NCBI GenBank assembly: GCA_943327755.2
Contig: CALPYF020000036.1
Span: forward strand, 1-42,642
DNA from: Deinococcus hopiensis KR-140
GTDB taxonomy: Bacteria; Deinococcota; Deinococci; Deinococcales; Deinococcaceae
Direction: 5' to 3'
DNA length: 42,642 bases
Shown: piece after piece, positions 1-9,463 of the stretch
Layout: the number at the start of each line of letters is the position of its first letter
Position numbering within the stretch: position 1 is the first letter of the stretch
The notes under the pieces: generated by a model
The model's database searches: none
The model's input: only the letters and a program-made list of their open reading frames with translations
What the model was told of the DNA's origin: nothing
Program-made: the position numbers and the translations under genes

Positions 1-1496
1 ATCATGGCCAGCTTGTCCTCGGGCGTCGCCTCGGCCAGGAAGCCGTCCACCCCGGCCTCGCGGGCGATCGCCTCGGCGGTCAGGGGGTTGTCCCCGGTGA
101 TCATCACGGTGCGCAGCCCCATGCGGCGCAGCTGCTCGAAGCGTTCGCGCATGCCGGGCTTCACCACGTCCGACAGGGCCACCACGCCCAACACCCGTTC
201 GTCCCGGAGGACCACGAGGGGCGTGCCGCCCGCGCGCGCCACCTCGTCCACCAGCGGGGACAGTTCGGTGGGGACGCTGCCGCCCCGCTCGCGGGCCAGG
301 CGGGTGATGCGGTCGGCGGCGCCCTTGCGGATGCTCAGGCCGCCCGCGTCCACGCCGCTCATGCGGGTCTGCGCGGTGAACTCCACGAATTCCGCACCCT
401 CGGGAGTGGCGGGCGTCACGCCCTGCGTGCGGGCCAGCGTCACGATGCTCTTGCCTTCCGGCGTGGGGTCCGACGCCGAGGCCAGTGCCGCCGCGCCCGC
501 CAGTTCCTCACCGCTCACGCCGGGCAGCGGCAGGAAGCGCGTCGCCTGCCGGTCCCCGACGGTGATCGTGCCGGTCTTGTCCAGCAGCAGGATGTCCACG
601 TCCCCGGCGACCTCGACCGCCTTGCCGCTCTTGGCGATCACGTTCGCCTGCAAGGCCCGGTCCATGCCCGCGATGCCGATGGCGGGCAGCAGACCGCCGA
701 TCGTCGTGGGAATCAGGCACACGAGCAGCGCCACGAGCGTCACCACGTCCACCGTCGCTCCCGCGAACCGCGACAGGGGCAGCAGGGTCGCCACGACGAT
801 CAGGAACACCAGCGTCAGCGCCGCCAGCAGGATCGACAGGGCCAGTTCGTTCGGGGTCTTCTGGCGGCTGGCGCCCTCGACGAGCGCGATCATGCGGTCG
901 AGGAAGCTCTCGCCAGGCTGCGACGTCACCCGCACCACGATCCGGTCGGACAGCACGCGCGTCCCGCCCGTCACGCCGCTGTGGTCGGTCCCCGCCTCGC
1001 GGATCACCGGGGCGCTCTCGCCCGTGATGGCGCTCTCGTCCACCGCCGCCAGCCCTTCGATGACCTCGCCGTCACCGGGAATCATCTCGCCCGCCTGCAC
1101 CACGATCACGTCCCCGCGCCGCAGCTGGGTGCTGGGAATGACCTCCTCGCGGCCGTCCAGCACCCGGCGGGCCGGGGTGTCCTCACGCGCCGAACGCAGC
1201 GTGGCCGCCTGCGCCTTCCCGCGCGCCTCGGCCAGCCCCTCGGCGAAGTTCGCGAACACCACCGTGAACAGCAGCAGCAGCGTCACGCCCGCCGGGTAGC
1301 CCCACGCCTGCCCGCTCGCGGCGGCCTGAACGGTCAGCAGCAGCGTCAGCACCCCGCCCAGCAGCACCACGAACATCACCGGGCTGCGCACCATGAAGCG
1401 CGGATCGAGTTTCACGAAGGCGGCCTTCAGCGCGGCGCGCATCAGCGCCGGGGCGAACACGCCTCCCTTCGGGGTTTTCTGCGGCACAGCGGTCAT
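1..1496 (-). CDS. kdpB: KdpB, potassium-transporting ATPase subunit B (partial, C-terminus off window)
   Basis: P-type ATPase catalytic subunit of the high-affinity K+ pump KdpFABC in the inner membrane. About 498 N-terminal residues are visible of the roughly 675-700 usual for the family; the 3' end lies beyond position 1. The phosphorylation motif DKTGT is present with the phospho-Asp at about residue 306, close to the E. coli position. Before it come the SGES-like actuator motif (DESAITGES) and the CLIPTTIGG membrane segment; a hinge motif (TGDNPLTAEAIA) follows. The ATG (1496-1494) overlaps the kdpA stop by four bases (ATGA), so translation is probably coupled. kdpC is expected just outside the window. 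Identification is secure. Confidence 0.97.
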   Translation of the reverse strand, partial: MTAVPQKTPKGGVFAPALMRAALKAAFVKLDPRFMVRSPVMFVVLLGGVLTLLLTVQAAASGQAWGYPAGVTLLLLFTVVFANFAEGLAEARGKAQAATLRSAREDTPARRVLDGREEVIPSTQLRRGDVIVVQAGEMIPGDGEVIEGLAAVDESAITGESAPVIREAGTDHSGVTGGTRVLSDRIVVRVTSQPGESFLDRMIALVEGASRQKTPNELALSILLAALTLVFLIVVATLLPLSRFAGATVDVVTLVALLVCLIPTTIGGLLPAIGIAGMDRALQANVIAKSGKAVEVAGDVDILLLDKTGTITVGDRQATRFLPLPGVSGEELAGAAALASASDPTPEGKSIVTLARTQGVTPATPEGAEFVEFTAQTRMSGVDAGGLSIRKGAADRITRLARERGGSVPTELSPLVDEVARAGGTPLVVLRDERVLGVVALSDVVKPGMRERFEQLRRMGLRTVMITGDNPLTAEAIAREAGVDGFLAEATPEDKLAM

Positions 1497-3172
1497 TTCG
1501 TCACGTCCTTCACGGTATTCAGGGTCATCTGTTCCGCCACCGGGCCCAGCACCAGCGCCGGGGCGAAGTTCAGGAGTTGCAGCAGCAGCATCACGCTCAG
1601 GAGCATCCCGGCGAACACCGGCGTGTCCACCCGCAGGGTTCCGCTGCCTTCGGGCGCGGCGCGCTTGGCGGCCAGCAGACCCGCGATCGCCAGCGGCCCC
1701 ACGATCGGCAGGAAACGGGCCAGCAGCAGCACCAGCGCGCAGCTGAGGTTCCACCAGGGCGTGTTGTCGCCCAGGCCCTCGAAGCCGCTGCCGTTGTTCG
1801 CGAACGCCGAGTTGTACTCGTACAGCACCTGCGACAGCCCGTGGAAGCCAGGGTTCGAGTTCGCCGTGACCGCCGGGTTCGCCAGGGCCAGCGCCGTGAA
1901 GCCCAGCACCAGCAGCGGCTGCAGCAGCAGGATCAGCGACGCCAGTTTGATCTCGGGGGCCTCAATCTTCCGGCCGAACAGTTCCGGCGTGCGGCCCACC
2001 ATCAGGCCCGCCACGAACACCGTCAGGATCACGAACACCAGCATGTTGATCAGCCCCACGCCGATCCCGCCATACACGTCGTTCAGGAACATACCCAACT
2101 GCGGCACCAGCCCGCCCAGCGGCGTGAACGAATCCAGCATGCCGTTCACGCTGCCGTTGCTCGTCTGCGTCGTCAGTGCGGCCCACAGCGCCGTCGCGTC
2201 CGCGCCCAGGCGGACCTCCTTGCCTTCCATGTTCGGGCCCAGTGCGGACAGACCGGCCAGGGCCGCGTTCGGCATCCGCTCGGCGAGCACCGCGCCCAGC
2301 GTCAGTGCGGCGGACAGCACGCTCATGACGCCCATCAGTACCAGTCCGAAGCGCGGGCGGCGCAGGAACCGGCCGGTCGCCACGACCAGCGCCAGCGGGA
2401 ACAGGATGATGCTGACCGTCTCCAGCAGGTTCGACAGTGGCGTGGGGTTCTCCAGCGGCACCGTCGAGTTCGGCCCGTACCAGCCGCCGCCGTTCGTGCC
2501 CAGCTGCTTGATCGCCACCATCGGCGCGACCGGCCCCACCGGGATGGTCTGGGTGGTCACCGCCTGCCCCTCCACGGTCTGAGGCTGCACCAGCGTCGCC
2601 GTCTGCGCGCCCGCGAAGGTGCTCGGCACGCCCTGCCACGTCAGCAGCAGCGCCAGCACCACCGACGAGGCGGTCAGCAGCGCCGCGCCGCGCGTCACGT
2701 CCAGGAAGTAGTTGCCCAGGTGCGCGTCCCCGCGCAGGCCGCGCAGCACCGCGAACAGCGCCGCGAACCCCACCGCCGGGGTGAAGATCTGAAGCGCCGT
2801 GATGCCCAGCATCTGCGACAGGTACGACAGGCCACTCTGGCCGCTGTAATGCTGCTGGTTCGTGTTCGTGATGAACGACGCCATCGTGTGAATCGCCGTA
2901 TCCCAGCGCAGATTGGCGATGCCGTCCGGGTTCAGCGGCAGCCCCCCTTGCAGCAGGTAGGTGGCCAGCGCCACCAGCCCCACGATCACGTTCGTGCCCA
3001 GCAGCGCCCCAACGTACGCGCGCCACGACATGCCGCGCGCGGCGTCCACGCCACACGCGCGCAGCAGCCCCACCGTCATCCGCGACGCCGGGGCCTCCAT
3101 CAGCCGGGCCATGAACAGCCCCAGGGGAAGGGCCAGCGCCAGCGCCAGCCCGTAGGTGAGCAGGATATCCAT
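1493..3172 (-). CDS. kdpA: KdpA, potassium-transporting ATPase subunit A
   Basis: K+-channel-like, ion-selective subunit of KdpFABC, 559 aa, normal for the family. It is a polytopic membrane protein (about ten hydrophobic segments) with the repeated selectivity-filter-like loops recognisable as TNTNQQHYSGQ (around residue 104), GTNGGGWYGPNS (about 230), TSNGSVNGM (about 340) and NNGSGFEGL (about 460). The ATG at 3172 overlaps the kdpF stop by one base (TGATG), and its own stop overlaps the kdpB start, so kdpF-A-B is one tightly coupled operon. Confidence 0.97.
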   Translation of the reverse strand: MDILLTYGLALALALPLGLFMARLMEAPASRMTVGLLRACGVDAARGMSWRAYVGALLGTNVIVGLVALATYLLQGGLPLNPDGIANLRWDTAIHTMASFITNTNQQHYSGQSGLSYLSQMLGITALQIFTPAVGFAALFAVLRGLRGDAHLGNYFLDVTRGAALLTASSVVLALLLTWQGVPSTFAGAQTATLVQPQTVEGQAVTTQTIPVGPVAPMVAIKQLGTNGGGWYGPNSTVPLENPTPLSNLLETVSIILFPLALVVATGRFLRRPRFGLVLMGVMSVLSAALTLGAVLAERMPNAALAGLSALGPNMEGKEVRLGADATALWAALTTQTSNGSVNGMLDSFTPLGGLVPQLGMFLNDVYGGIGVGLINMLVFVILTVFVAGLMVGRTPELFGRKIEAPEIKLASLILLLQPLLVLGFTALALANPAVTANSNPGFHGLSQVLYEYNSAFANNGSGFEGLGDNTPWWNLSCALVLLLARFLPIVGPLAIAGLLAAKRAAPEGSGTLRVDTPVFAGMLLSVMLLLQLLNFAPALVLGPVAEQMTLNTVKDVTK

Positions 3173-3252
3173 CAGAACCGTTCCGCCTTCACCAGGGCGT
3201 AAAGCAGATACGCGCCCAGCGCCAGCACCAGAATGAGAAGCAGTGCGTCCAT
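3172..3252 (-). CDS. kdpF: KdpF, small membrane subunit of the Kdp pump (26 aa)
   Basis: A 26-residue peptide, MDALLL...VKAERF, with one hydrophobic helix (residues 2-20) and a charged C-terminus, directly upstream of kdpA and overlapping it by one base. KdpF peptides are 25-30 aa, stabilise the KdpFABC complex and always precede kdpA; both size and position fit. The ATG at 3252 is the only start giving a KdpF-length product. The same frame stays open far upstream (to about 4930), but that stretch is antisense to the histidine kinase gene and is not part of the protein. Confidence 0.9.
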   Translation of the reverse strand: MDALLLILVLALGAYLLYALVKAERF

Positions 3253-3310
3253 GCCGCCCAGCCTGCGCCGCCCCCTCACCCGGGCGGTATGCTCCGACCG
3301 GCCCACCCCC

Positions 3311-3326
3311 CTGGCCAGATGGCCAG
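3311..3326. promoter_or_regulatory. Perfect 7-2-7 palindrome between kdpF and the histidine kinase gene
   Basis: CTGGCCAGATGGCCAG is a perfect inverted repeat (7-bp arms, 2-bp centre) in the 120-bp divergent region. It lies roughly 37-52 bp before the inferred kinase start of transcription (TACGCT at 3351-3356) and near the -35 position for a kdp promoter on the minus strand. This is a plausible operator for a regulator of both operons, possibly the neighbouring response regulator. The function is inferred. Confidence 0.45.
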
Positions 3327-3372
3327 TCCCCACGCCGCCCGCCGCGCCCCTACGCTGAACGCCAGACGCCAC

Positions 3373-4899
3373 ATGACCACCCCACCCACACCTAACCCGG
3401 CCCCCCCCACCACCCCGGAACGCAGCGAACGCCGCCTGCTGGCCGCCAGCGCGGGCCTGATCACCGCCATCGTACTGACGGACATCCTCACCCCGGCGTC
3501 CCTGGTCATCGGCACCCTGGTCAGCGCCCCGCTGGCCCTGGCCGCGCTGGGCGCCACGCGGCGCGCCACCGTGAACCTCACCGCGCTCGCCGTCACCGGG
3601 AACGTCCTGGCGGGCCTCGTGAACGCCACGCGGGACGGCGCGACCCCCACCGACCTCGGCAACCGCGCCGTGAGCATCCTCGCCGCGCTGCTCGTGGGCG
3701 TCCTGAGTCTGCGCGCGCGCGAGGCCGCTACCCGCGCCGCCCGCCTGCACGAGGAGGAACGCCGCCTCCAGCGCGAACGCGCCCTGCGCGCCCTGATCGA
3801 GGCTGTCAGCGGGCCCCTCACCCAGGCGCAGTTCGTGACGCGCGCCGCCCACGCCCTCCAGGCCCTGACCGGCGCAGCCGCCGTCGAGATCGGCAGCGTC
3901 GACCGCGCCGTGCTGCGCGAACCCCACGCCCACACCGGCCCCGGCGAGGGCAGCCTGGGCCGCCGCCTGCCCCTGGACCTGCTGGCCCGCCCCGCCACCC
4001 GCGACCCAGGACAGGGGAGACCCGATCAGGTGTGGGCGGTCGGCGGCGGCGACACTTACGTCGCCCGCCTCACCCGCCCCAGCGACCCGGAACTCCTGAT
4101 CCTCCTCACCCGCCCCGCCGCTCCCCCCGACCAGCTCTCGGAAGCCGTGCAGACCCTCCAGCCACTGCTGGACCGCACCGCGCTGCTCGACGACCTGCAC
4201 GCCCGGCAGGCCCAGCTCCAGGAACGCGGGGAGCTCCTCCAGGACCTCATCTACTCCTTCAGTCACGACCTGCGCACCCCACTCATGGCAAACGCCGTGA
4301 ACATGCGCTCGGCCCTCAAGGGCGCCTACGGCCCCCTCCCGGACGACTACGCCGCCACGCTCCGCAACGGCCTGGACGCCAACGCCGCACTGCTCACCCT
4401 GGCCGATCAACTGCTGCTGGTCGCCAAGTACGAGAGCGGCGAGGAGGACAGCGAACTCCAGAGCGTCCCACTGCGGGACCTCGTCCTGAACGTCACCGAG
4501 CAGCTGCGGCCCGCCGCCGCCGCGCGCGGCGTGACCATCGAACCCACCCTGGACGGCGCGCGCGTCCCCGGACGCAAACACGACCTGCGCCGCGCCGTGC
4601 AGAACCTCCTCGACAACGCCGTCCGCTACGCCCCACCCGGCAGCGCCGTGCACGTCACCCTGGCCCGGGCAGACGGCGAGGCGATCCTCAGCGTCCTCGA
4701 CAGCGGCCCCGGCGTCAGCGCCCCACGCGTCCCCACCCTCTTCCAGCGTTTCCGTTCCGGCGGCGCCGGCGGCGGCACCGGCCTGGGCCTGTACCTCACC
4801 CGCCGCATCGCCGAACGCCACGGCGGCACCGTCACGTACGCCCGCACCGCCCGCGCCCAGAGCGTCTTCACCCTCACCCTGCCCCTGGAGGACGCATGA
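3373..4899 (+). CDS. Membrane sensor histidine kinase
   Basis: Two-component sensor kinase, 508 aa from the chosen start. Four hydrophobic segments (about residues 18-35, 38-60, 64-85, 95-115) anchor the N-terminus. A charged, probably coiled-coil stretch (EEERRLQRERALRALIE) and a GAF-like region (about 145-275) follow. The transmitter has an H-box SHDLRTPL with His at about residue 298, an N-box (NLLDNAVRYAP), a G1 box (DSGPGVS), an F-box (FQRFRSG) and a G2 box (GTGLGLYL). The reading frame opens at an ATG at 3289, but the first 28 residues are Pro/His/Arg-rich and lack family character. The ATG at 3373, 16 nt after a TACGCT box, is preferred. The gene is followed 25 bp later by a response regulator and is divergent from kdpFAB. 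It is not a KdpD: there is no Usp/KdpD N-terminal domain. Confidence 0.88.
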   Translation: MTTPPTPNPAPPTTPERSERRLLAASAGLITAIVLTDILTPASLVIGTLVSAPLALAALGATRRATVNLTALAVTGNVLAGLVNATRDGATPTDLGNRAVSILAALLVGVLSLRAREAATRAARLHEEERRLQRERALRALIEAVSGPLTQAQFVTRAAHALQALTGAAAVEIGSVDRAVLREPHAHTGPGEGSLGRRLPLDLLARPATRDPGQGRPDQVWAVGGGDTYVARLTRPSDPELLILLTRPAAPPDQLSEAVQTLQPLLDRTALLDDLHARQAQLQERGELLQDLIYSFSHDLRTPLMANAVNMRSALKGAYGPLPDDYAATLRNGLDANAALLTLADQLLLVAKYESGEEDSELQSVPLRDLVLNVTEQLRPAAAARGVTIEPTLDGARVPGRKHDLRRAVQNLLDNAVRYAPPGSAVHVTLARADGEAILSVLDSGPGVSAPRVPTLFQRFRSGGAGGGTGLGLYLTRRIAERHGGTVTYARTARAQSVFTLTLPLEDA

Positions 4900-4924
4900 C
4901 CGCATCCCCCCACTGGAACCCCGC

Positions 4925-5563
4925 GTGACCACCCACGTCCTGCTCGTCGAGGATCACGCCTTCACCCGCGACGGCCTGCGCGCCGCCATCAACCTCGAAC
5001 TCGACCTGCGCGTCACCGCCGAGGCCCGCAGCGGCGAGGAGGCCCTGGACGTCCTGGCCCGCACCCAGACCGGGCCGCAACCCGTGCACGTCGCCGTGCT
5101 CGACATCGGCCTGCCCGGCATGGACGGCATCCAGACCGCCGCCGAGATCGGCCGCCGCTACCCGCAGGTCCGCATGGTCATGCTCACCGCCCACGACCTG
5201 CGCGACGAGGTCCTGGCCGCGCTGGCGTCCGGCGCGCACGCCTACTGCCTCAAGAGCGCCGACCCGGACCTGCTGCTGCTCGGCATCCGCGCCGCCGCGT
5301 CCGGCAGTGCGTACCTCGACCCGCAGATCGCGCACCACGTCCTGGGCAGCATCCGCACGCCCCACGCCACCTCACCCCTCACCCCGCGCGAAACCGACGT
5401 GCTGCGCCTCATCGCCGACGGACAGGGCAACCGCGACATCGCCGCGAACTTAGGCATCAGCGTCAGCACCGTGAAACTCCACGTGCAGGAGATCCTCGTG
5501 AAACTCCACGCCGCCGACCGCACCCAGGCCGCCGTCCAGGCACTGAGGCAGGGCCTGCTGTAA
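4925..5563 (+). CDS. NarL/FixJ-family response regulator (LuxR-type HTH)
   Basis: DNA-binding response regulator, 212 aa, GTG start. The receiver domain (residues 4-120) has the acidic pair E9-D10, the phospho-acceptor Asp at about 60 (AVLDIGLPGMDG), a Thr in MLTAHD and the conserved Lys at about 110 (CLKSADPD). The C-terminal LuxR-type helix-turn-helix (about 150-207) reads LTPRETDVLRLIADG...NRDIAANLGISVSTVKLHVQEILVKL. It is co-transcribed with the upstream kinase (25-bp gap) and is presumably its partner. No ATG gives a full receiver domain, so the GTG at 4925 is used. Target genes are unknown; the divergent kdp operon is an obvious candidate. Confidence 0.92.
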   Translation: MTTHVLLVEDHAFTRDGLRAAINLELDLRVTAEARSGEEALDVLARTQTGPQPVHVAVLDIGLPGMDGIQTAAEIGRRYPQVRMVMLTAHDLRDEVLAALASGAHAYCLKSADPDLLLLGIRAAASGSAYLDPQIAHHVLGSIRTPHATSPLTPRETDVLRLIADGQGNRDIAANLGISVSTVKLHVQEILVKLHAADRTQAAVQALRQGLL

Positions 5564-5569
5564 CGGCAG

Positions 5570-5622
5570 AGCGATGGGCTCTGGGCCGGGGGAGAGTCCC
5601 CTAGAGCTCACAGCCCACCGCT
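5570..5622. terminator. Bidirectional hairpin terminator between the response regulator and ppsA
   Basis: Long imperfect stem (5570-5586 with 5606-5622, 15 of 17 positions paired including one G-T) enclosing a second small stem (GGGGA/TCCCC). It fills the 68-bp gap between two convergent genes. There is no T-run. Confidence 0.6.
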
Positions 5623-5631
5623 CGGAGCCCC

Positions 5632-7995
<2,364 letters not shown>

Positions 7996-8018
7996 TGGTT
8001 TTCACCGTTCCTGCGAGG

Positions 8019-8046
8019 TTCCAGCAAGCTGGAAAGGGGCGAATTA
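8019..8046 (-). promoter_or_regulatory. Palindrome and possible -10 box before ppsA
   Basis: TTCCAGCAAGCTGGAA (8019-8034) is a perfect inverted repeat with 7-bp arms and a 2-bp centre. A CTAATT box on the minus strand (about 8047-8042) lies just upstream, which would place transcription start at the edge of the palindrome. It could be an operator at +1 or a 5'-end hairpin in the ppsA mRNA. The role is inferred. Confidence 0.4.
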
Positions 8047-8166
8047 GTGTGTCTTCCTGCGCACACCTTACCGGACGGCACCCCGCATCACAGCCACCCA
8101 CCGGGTAACACCCGGCCACCCGTCCAGACAGCCCGAACCCCCACCGGCCCCCCCGCCCGCGCATGT

Positions 8167-8172
8167 CACGCT
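8167..8172 (+). promoter_or_regulatory. -10-like box (CACGCT) 6 nt before the ppsR start
   Basis: CACGCT ends 6 nt before the ATG at 8179, in the same position as the TANNNT boxes of other genes here. It suggests a leaderless ppsR mRNA, although the first base is C rather than T. Confidence 0.35.
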
Positions 8173-8178
8173 GACCCC

Positions 8179-8991
8179 ATGCCCCACCCCCGCACCGTGC
8201 TGATCGTCAGCGACCACACCGGCCTCACCGCCGAGAACATGGCCCGCGCCCTCCTCGCCCACTTCCCGGGAGAGTCCCTGCGCTACCTGCGCCGCCCCTT
8301 CACCGCCGACCCCCAGGCCGCCCGCGCCGTCTGCCGCGAAGTCACCGCCCTGCACGAGCGCGGCGAAGCACCCATCATCTTCACCACCGTCACCCACCCC
8401 GACGTCCTGCGCGAACTCCAGACCGCCCCCGCCGAAGTCTTCGACCTCCTCGGCCCCGGCCTCAGCACCCTGGAAACGCAGTTCGGCATCCCCGCCGTCC
8501 GCCAGATCGGCCGCCACCACGACATGCACGACAGCGAAGCGTACCTCTCCCGCATGGACGCCCTCGACTTCGCCCTCGCCACCGACGACGGCATCGGCGA
8601 CAAACAGTACGCCCACAGCGACGTCATATTGGTGGGCGTCTCCCGCGCCGGCAAGACCCCCACCAGCCTCTTCCTCGCCCTCCAGCACGGCGTCCGCGCC
8701 AGCAACTACCCCCTCGCCGAGGACGACTTCGACCGCACCGGCCTCCCCATCCCCCTCGAAGCCCACCGCCACAAACTCCACGCCCTCACCATCGACCCCC
8801 GCCGCCTCCACGCCATCCGCACCCAACGCAAACCTGGCAGCCGCTACGCCAGCCTCGAACAGTGCGAACACGAAGTCCGCCGCGCCGAACGCCTCTTCCA
8901 GCGCGCCGGCCTCCCCGTGCGCGACACCACCAGCGCCAGCGTCGAGGAGATCGCCGCCGCCATCCTCAGCGCCCTGCGCGCCAGCCAGTAA
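8179..8991 (+). CDS. ppsR: PpsR: PEP synthase regulatory kinase/pyrophosphorylase (DUF299)
   Basis: Bifunctional regulator that inactivates PEP synthase by ADP-dependent phosphorylation of the Thr near its catalytic His and reactivates it by Pi-dependent dephosphorylation. The 270-aa length is typical. Visible features are the N-terminal VLIVSDHTGLTAENMARALL and the nucleotide-binding P-loop-like GVSRAGKTPTSLFLA (about residues 152-166), followed by LPIPLE and LTIDPRRLHAIR. The gene is divergent from ppsA across 183 bp, so enzyme and switch are adjacent. The frame is open from 8047, but the first 44 codons are low-complexity Pro/His/Thr. The ATG at 8179 starts where the family starts and follows a -10-like box. 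Confidence 0.95.
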   Translation: MPHPRTVLIVSDHTGLTAENMARALLAHFPGESLRYLRRPFTADPQAARAVCREVTALHERGEAPIIFTTVTHPDVLRELQTAPAEVFDLLGPGLSTLETQFGIPAVRQIGRHHDMHDSEAYLSRMDALDFALATDDGIGDKQYAHSDVILVGVSRAGKTPTSLFLALQHGVRASNYPLAEDDFDRTGLPIPLEAHRHKLHALTIDPRRLHAIRTQRKPGSRYASLEQCEHEVRRAERLFQRAGLPVRDTTSASVEEIAAAILSALRASQ

Positions 8992-8998
8992 ACAGAAA

Positions 8999-9076
8999 GG
9001 GCCGGTTCACACCCACGCAGGCGCGACCCGGCCCCAACAAGCGGCCGGGGGTTCCGGCTGCGCGCACGGAACCCCC
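8999..9076 (+). terminator. Tandem hairpins after ppsR
   Basis: Two stems follow the ppsR stop: GGGCCGG (8999-9005) with CCGGCCC (9028-9034), then the perfect 10-bp stem GGGGGTTCCG (9047-9056) with CGGAACCCCC (9067-9076) across a 10-nt loop. They are likely terminators for ppsR. Confidence 0.65.
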
Positions 9077-9087
9077 AGAGTCAATAC

Positions 9088-9206
9088 AAGACGCAGGAAG
9101 ATGAAAAAGAAGACGCTGGAGAAGAAGAACAGGAAGACGAGCTGGACAACGAATCGGGAAGACGCTGGAGAAAACGGACGACTCTGAAACCGCTGACGAA
9201 GAAGGT
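9088..9206. repeat. Degenerate purine-rich tandem repeat (about 21-28 nt period)
   Basis: The plus strand is unusually A/G-rich for this window. GAAGACGCTGGAGAA occurs identically at 9109-9123 and 9158-9172. Related units are visible at about 9088, 9133 and 9186, giving spacings of 21, 24, 25 and 28 nt. The two identical units are 49 bp apart, not a multiple of three, so this does not look like a repeat within one protein. The rest of the 8992-9463 intergenic stretch, between two 3' ends, holds the ppsR terminators, a small GACTG/CAGTC hairpin (9368-9381) and no gene I can support. A 28-codon ATG ORF at 9101 is possible but has no supporting signal. Confidence 0.5.
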
Positions 9207-9463
9207 GAAGTTATTTGGTGGTGCTGGCTGGCCCCTGGCCGGTGATGCAGCAGTCAAGCTCAGGGTGAAGATCGGGCGCAGCCTTGACCTGTGAGAGAAG
9301 AAACAAGACAAGAATGACGCTACGTCCTAAAACACTCTTCATATCCATTAACCTCCGGAACCTGCTTGACTGCGCTCAGTCTGCCGCCTGGGTGGTTAAC
9401 CGCCAGCCAATAGGTCGAATTCACAGCGTGCCGTGAGAGGCGGCGCAGAGCGCAGAAGAAAAT

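Noticed and set aside
3172..4932. A 586-codon minus-strand frame that ends in KdpF.
   Set aside because: Only the last 26 codons make sense as a protein (KdpF); the rest is antisense to the histidine kinase gene.
4925..5563. Calling the two-component pair KdpD/KdpE because it neighbours kdpFAB.
   Set aside because: The regulator has a LuxR-type HTH rather than an OmpR-type one, and the kinase lacks the KdpD N-terminal domains.
8047..8178. Upstream extension of ppsR from 8047.
   Set aside because: Pro/His/Thr-rich, not part of the family. It also covers the ppsA promoter region.
9081..9311. A Ser-rich 76-codon frame on the minus strand (TTG start).
   Set aside because: It is the reverse reading of the purine-rich repeat and has no ribosome-binding site or recognisable domain.
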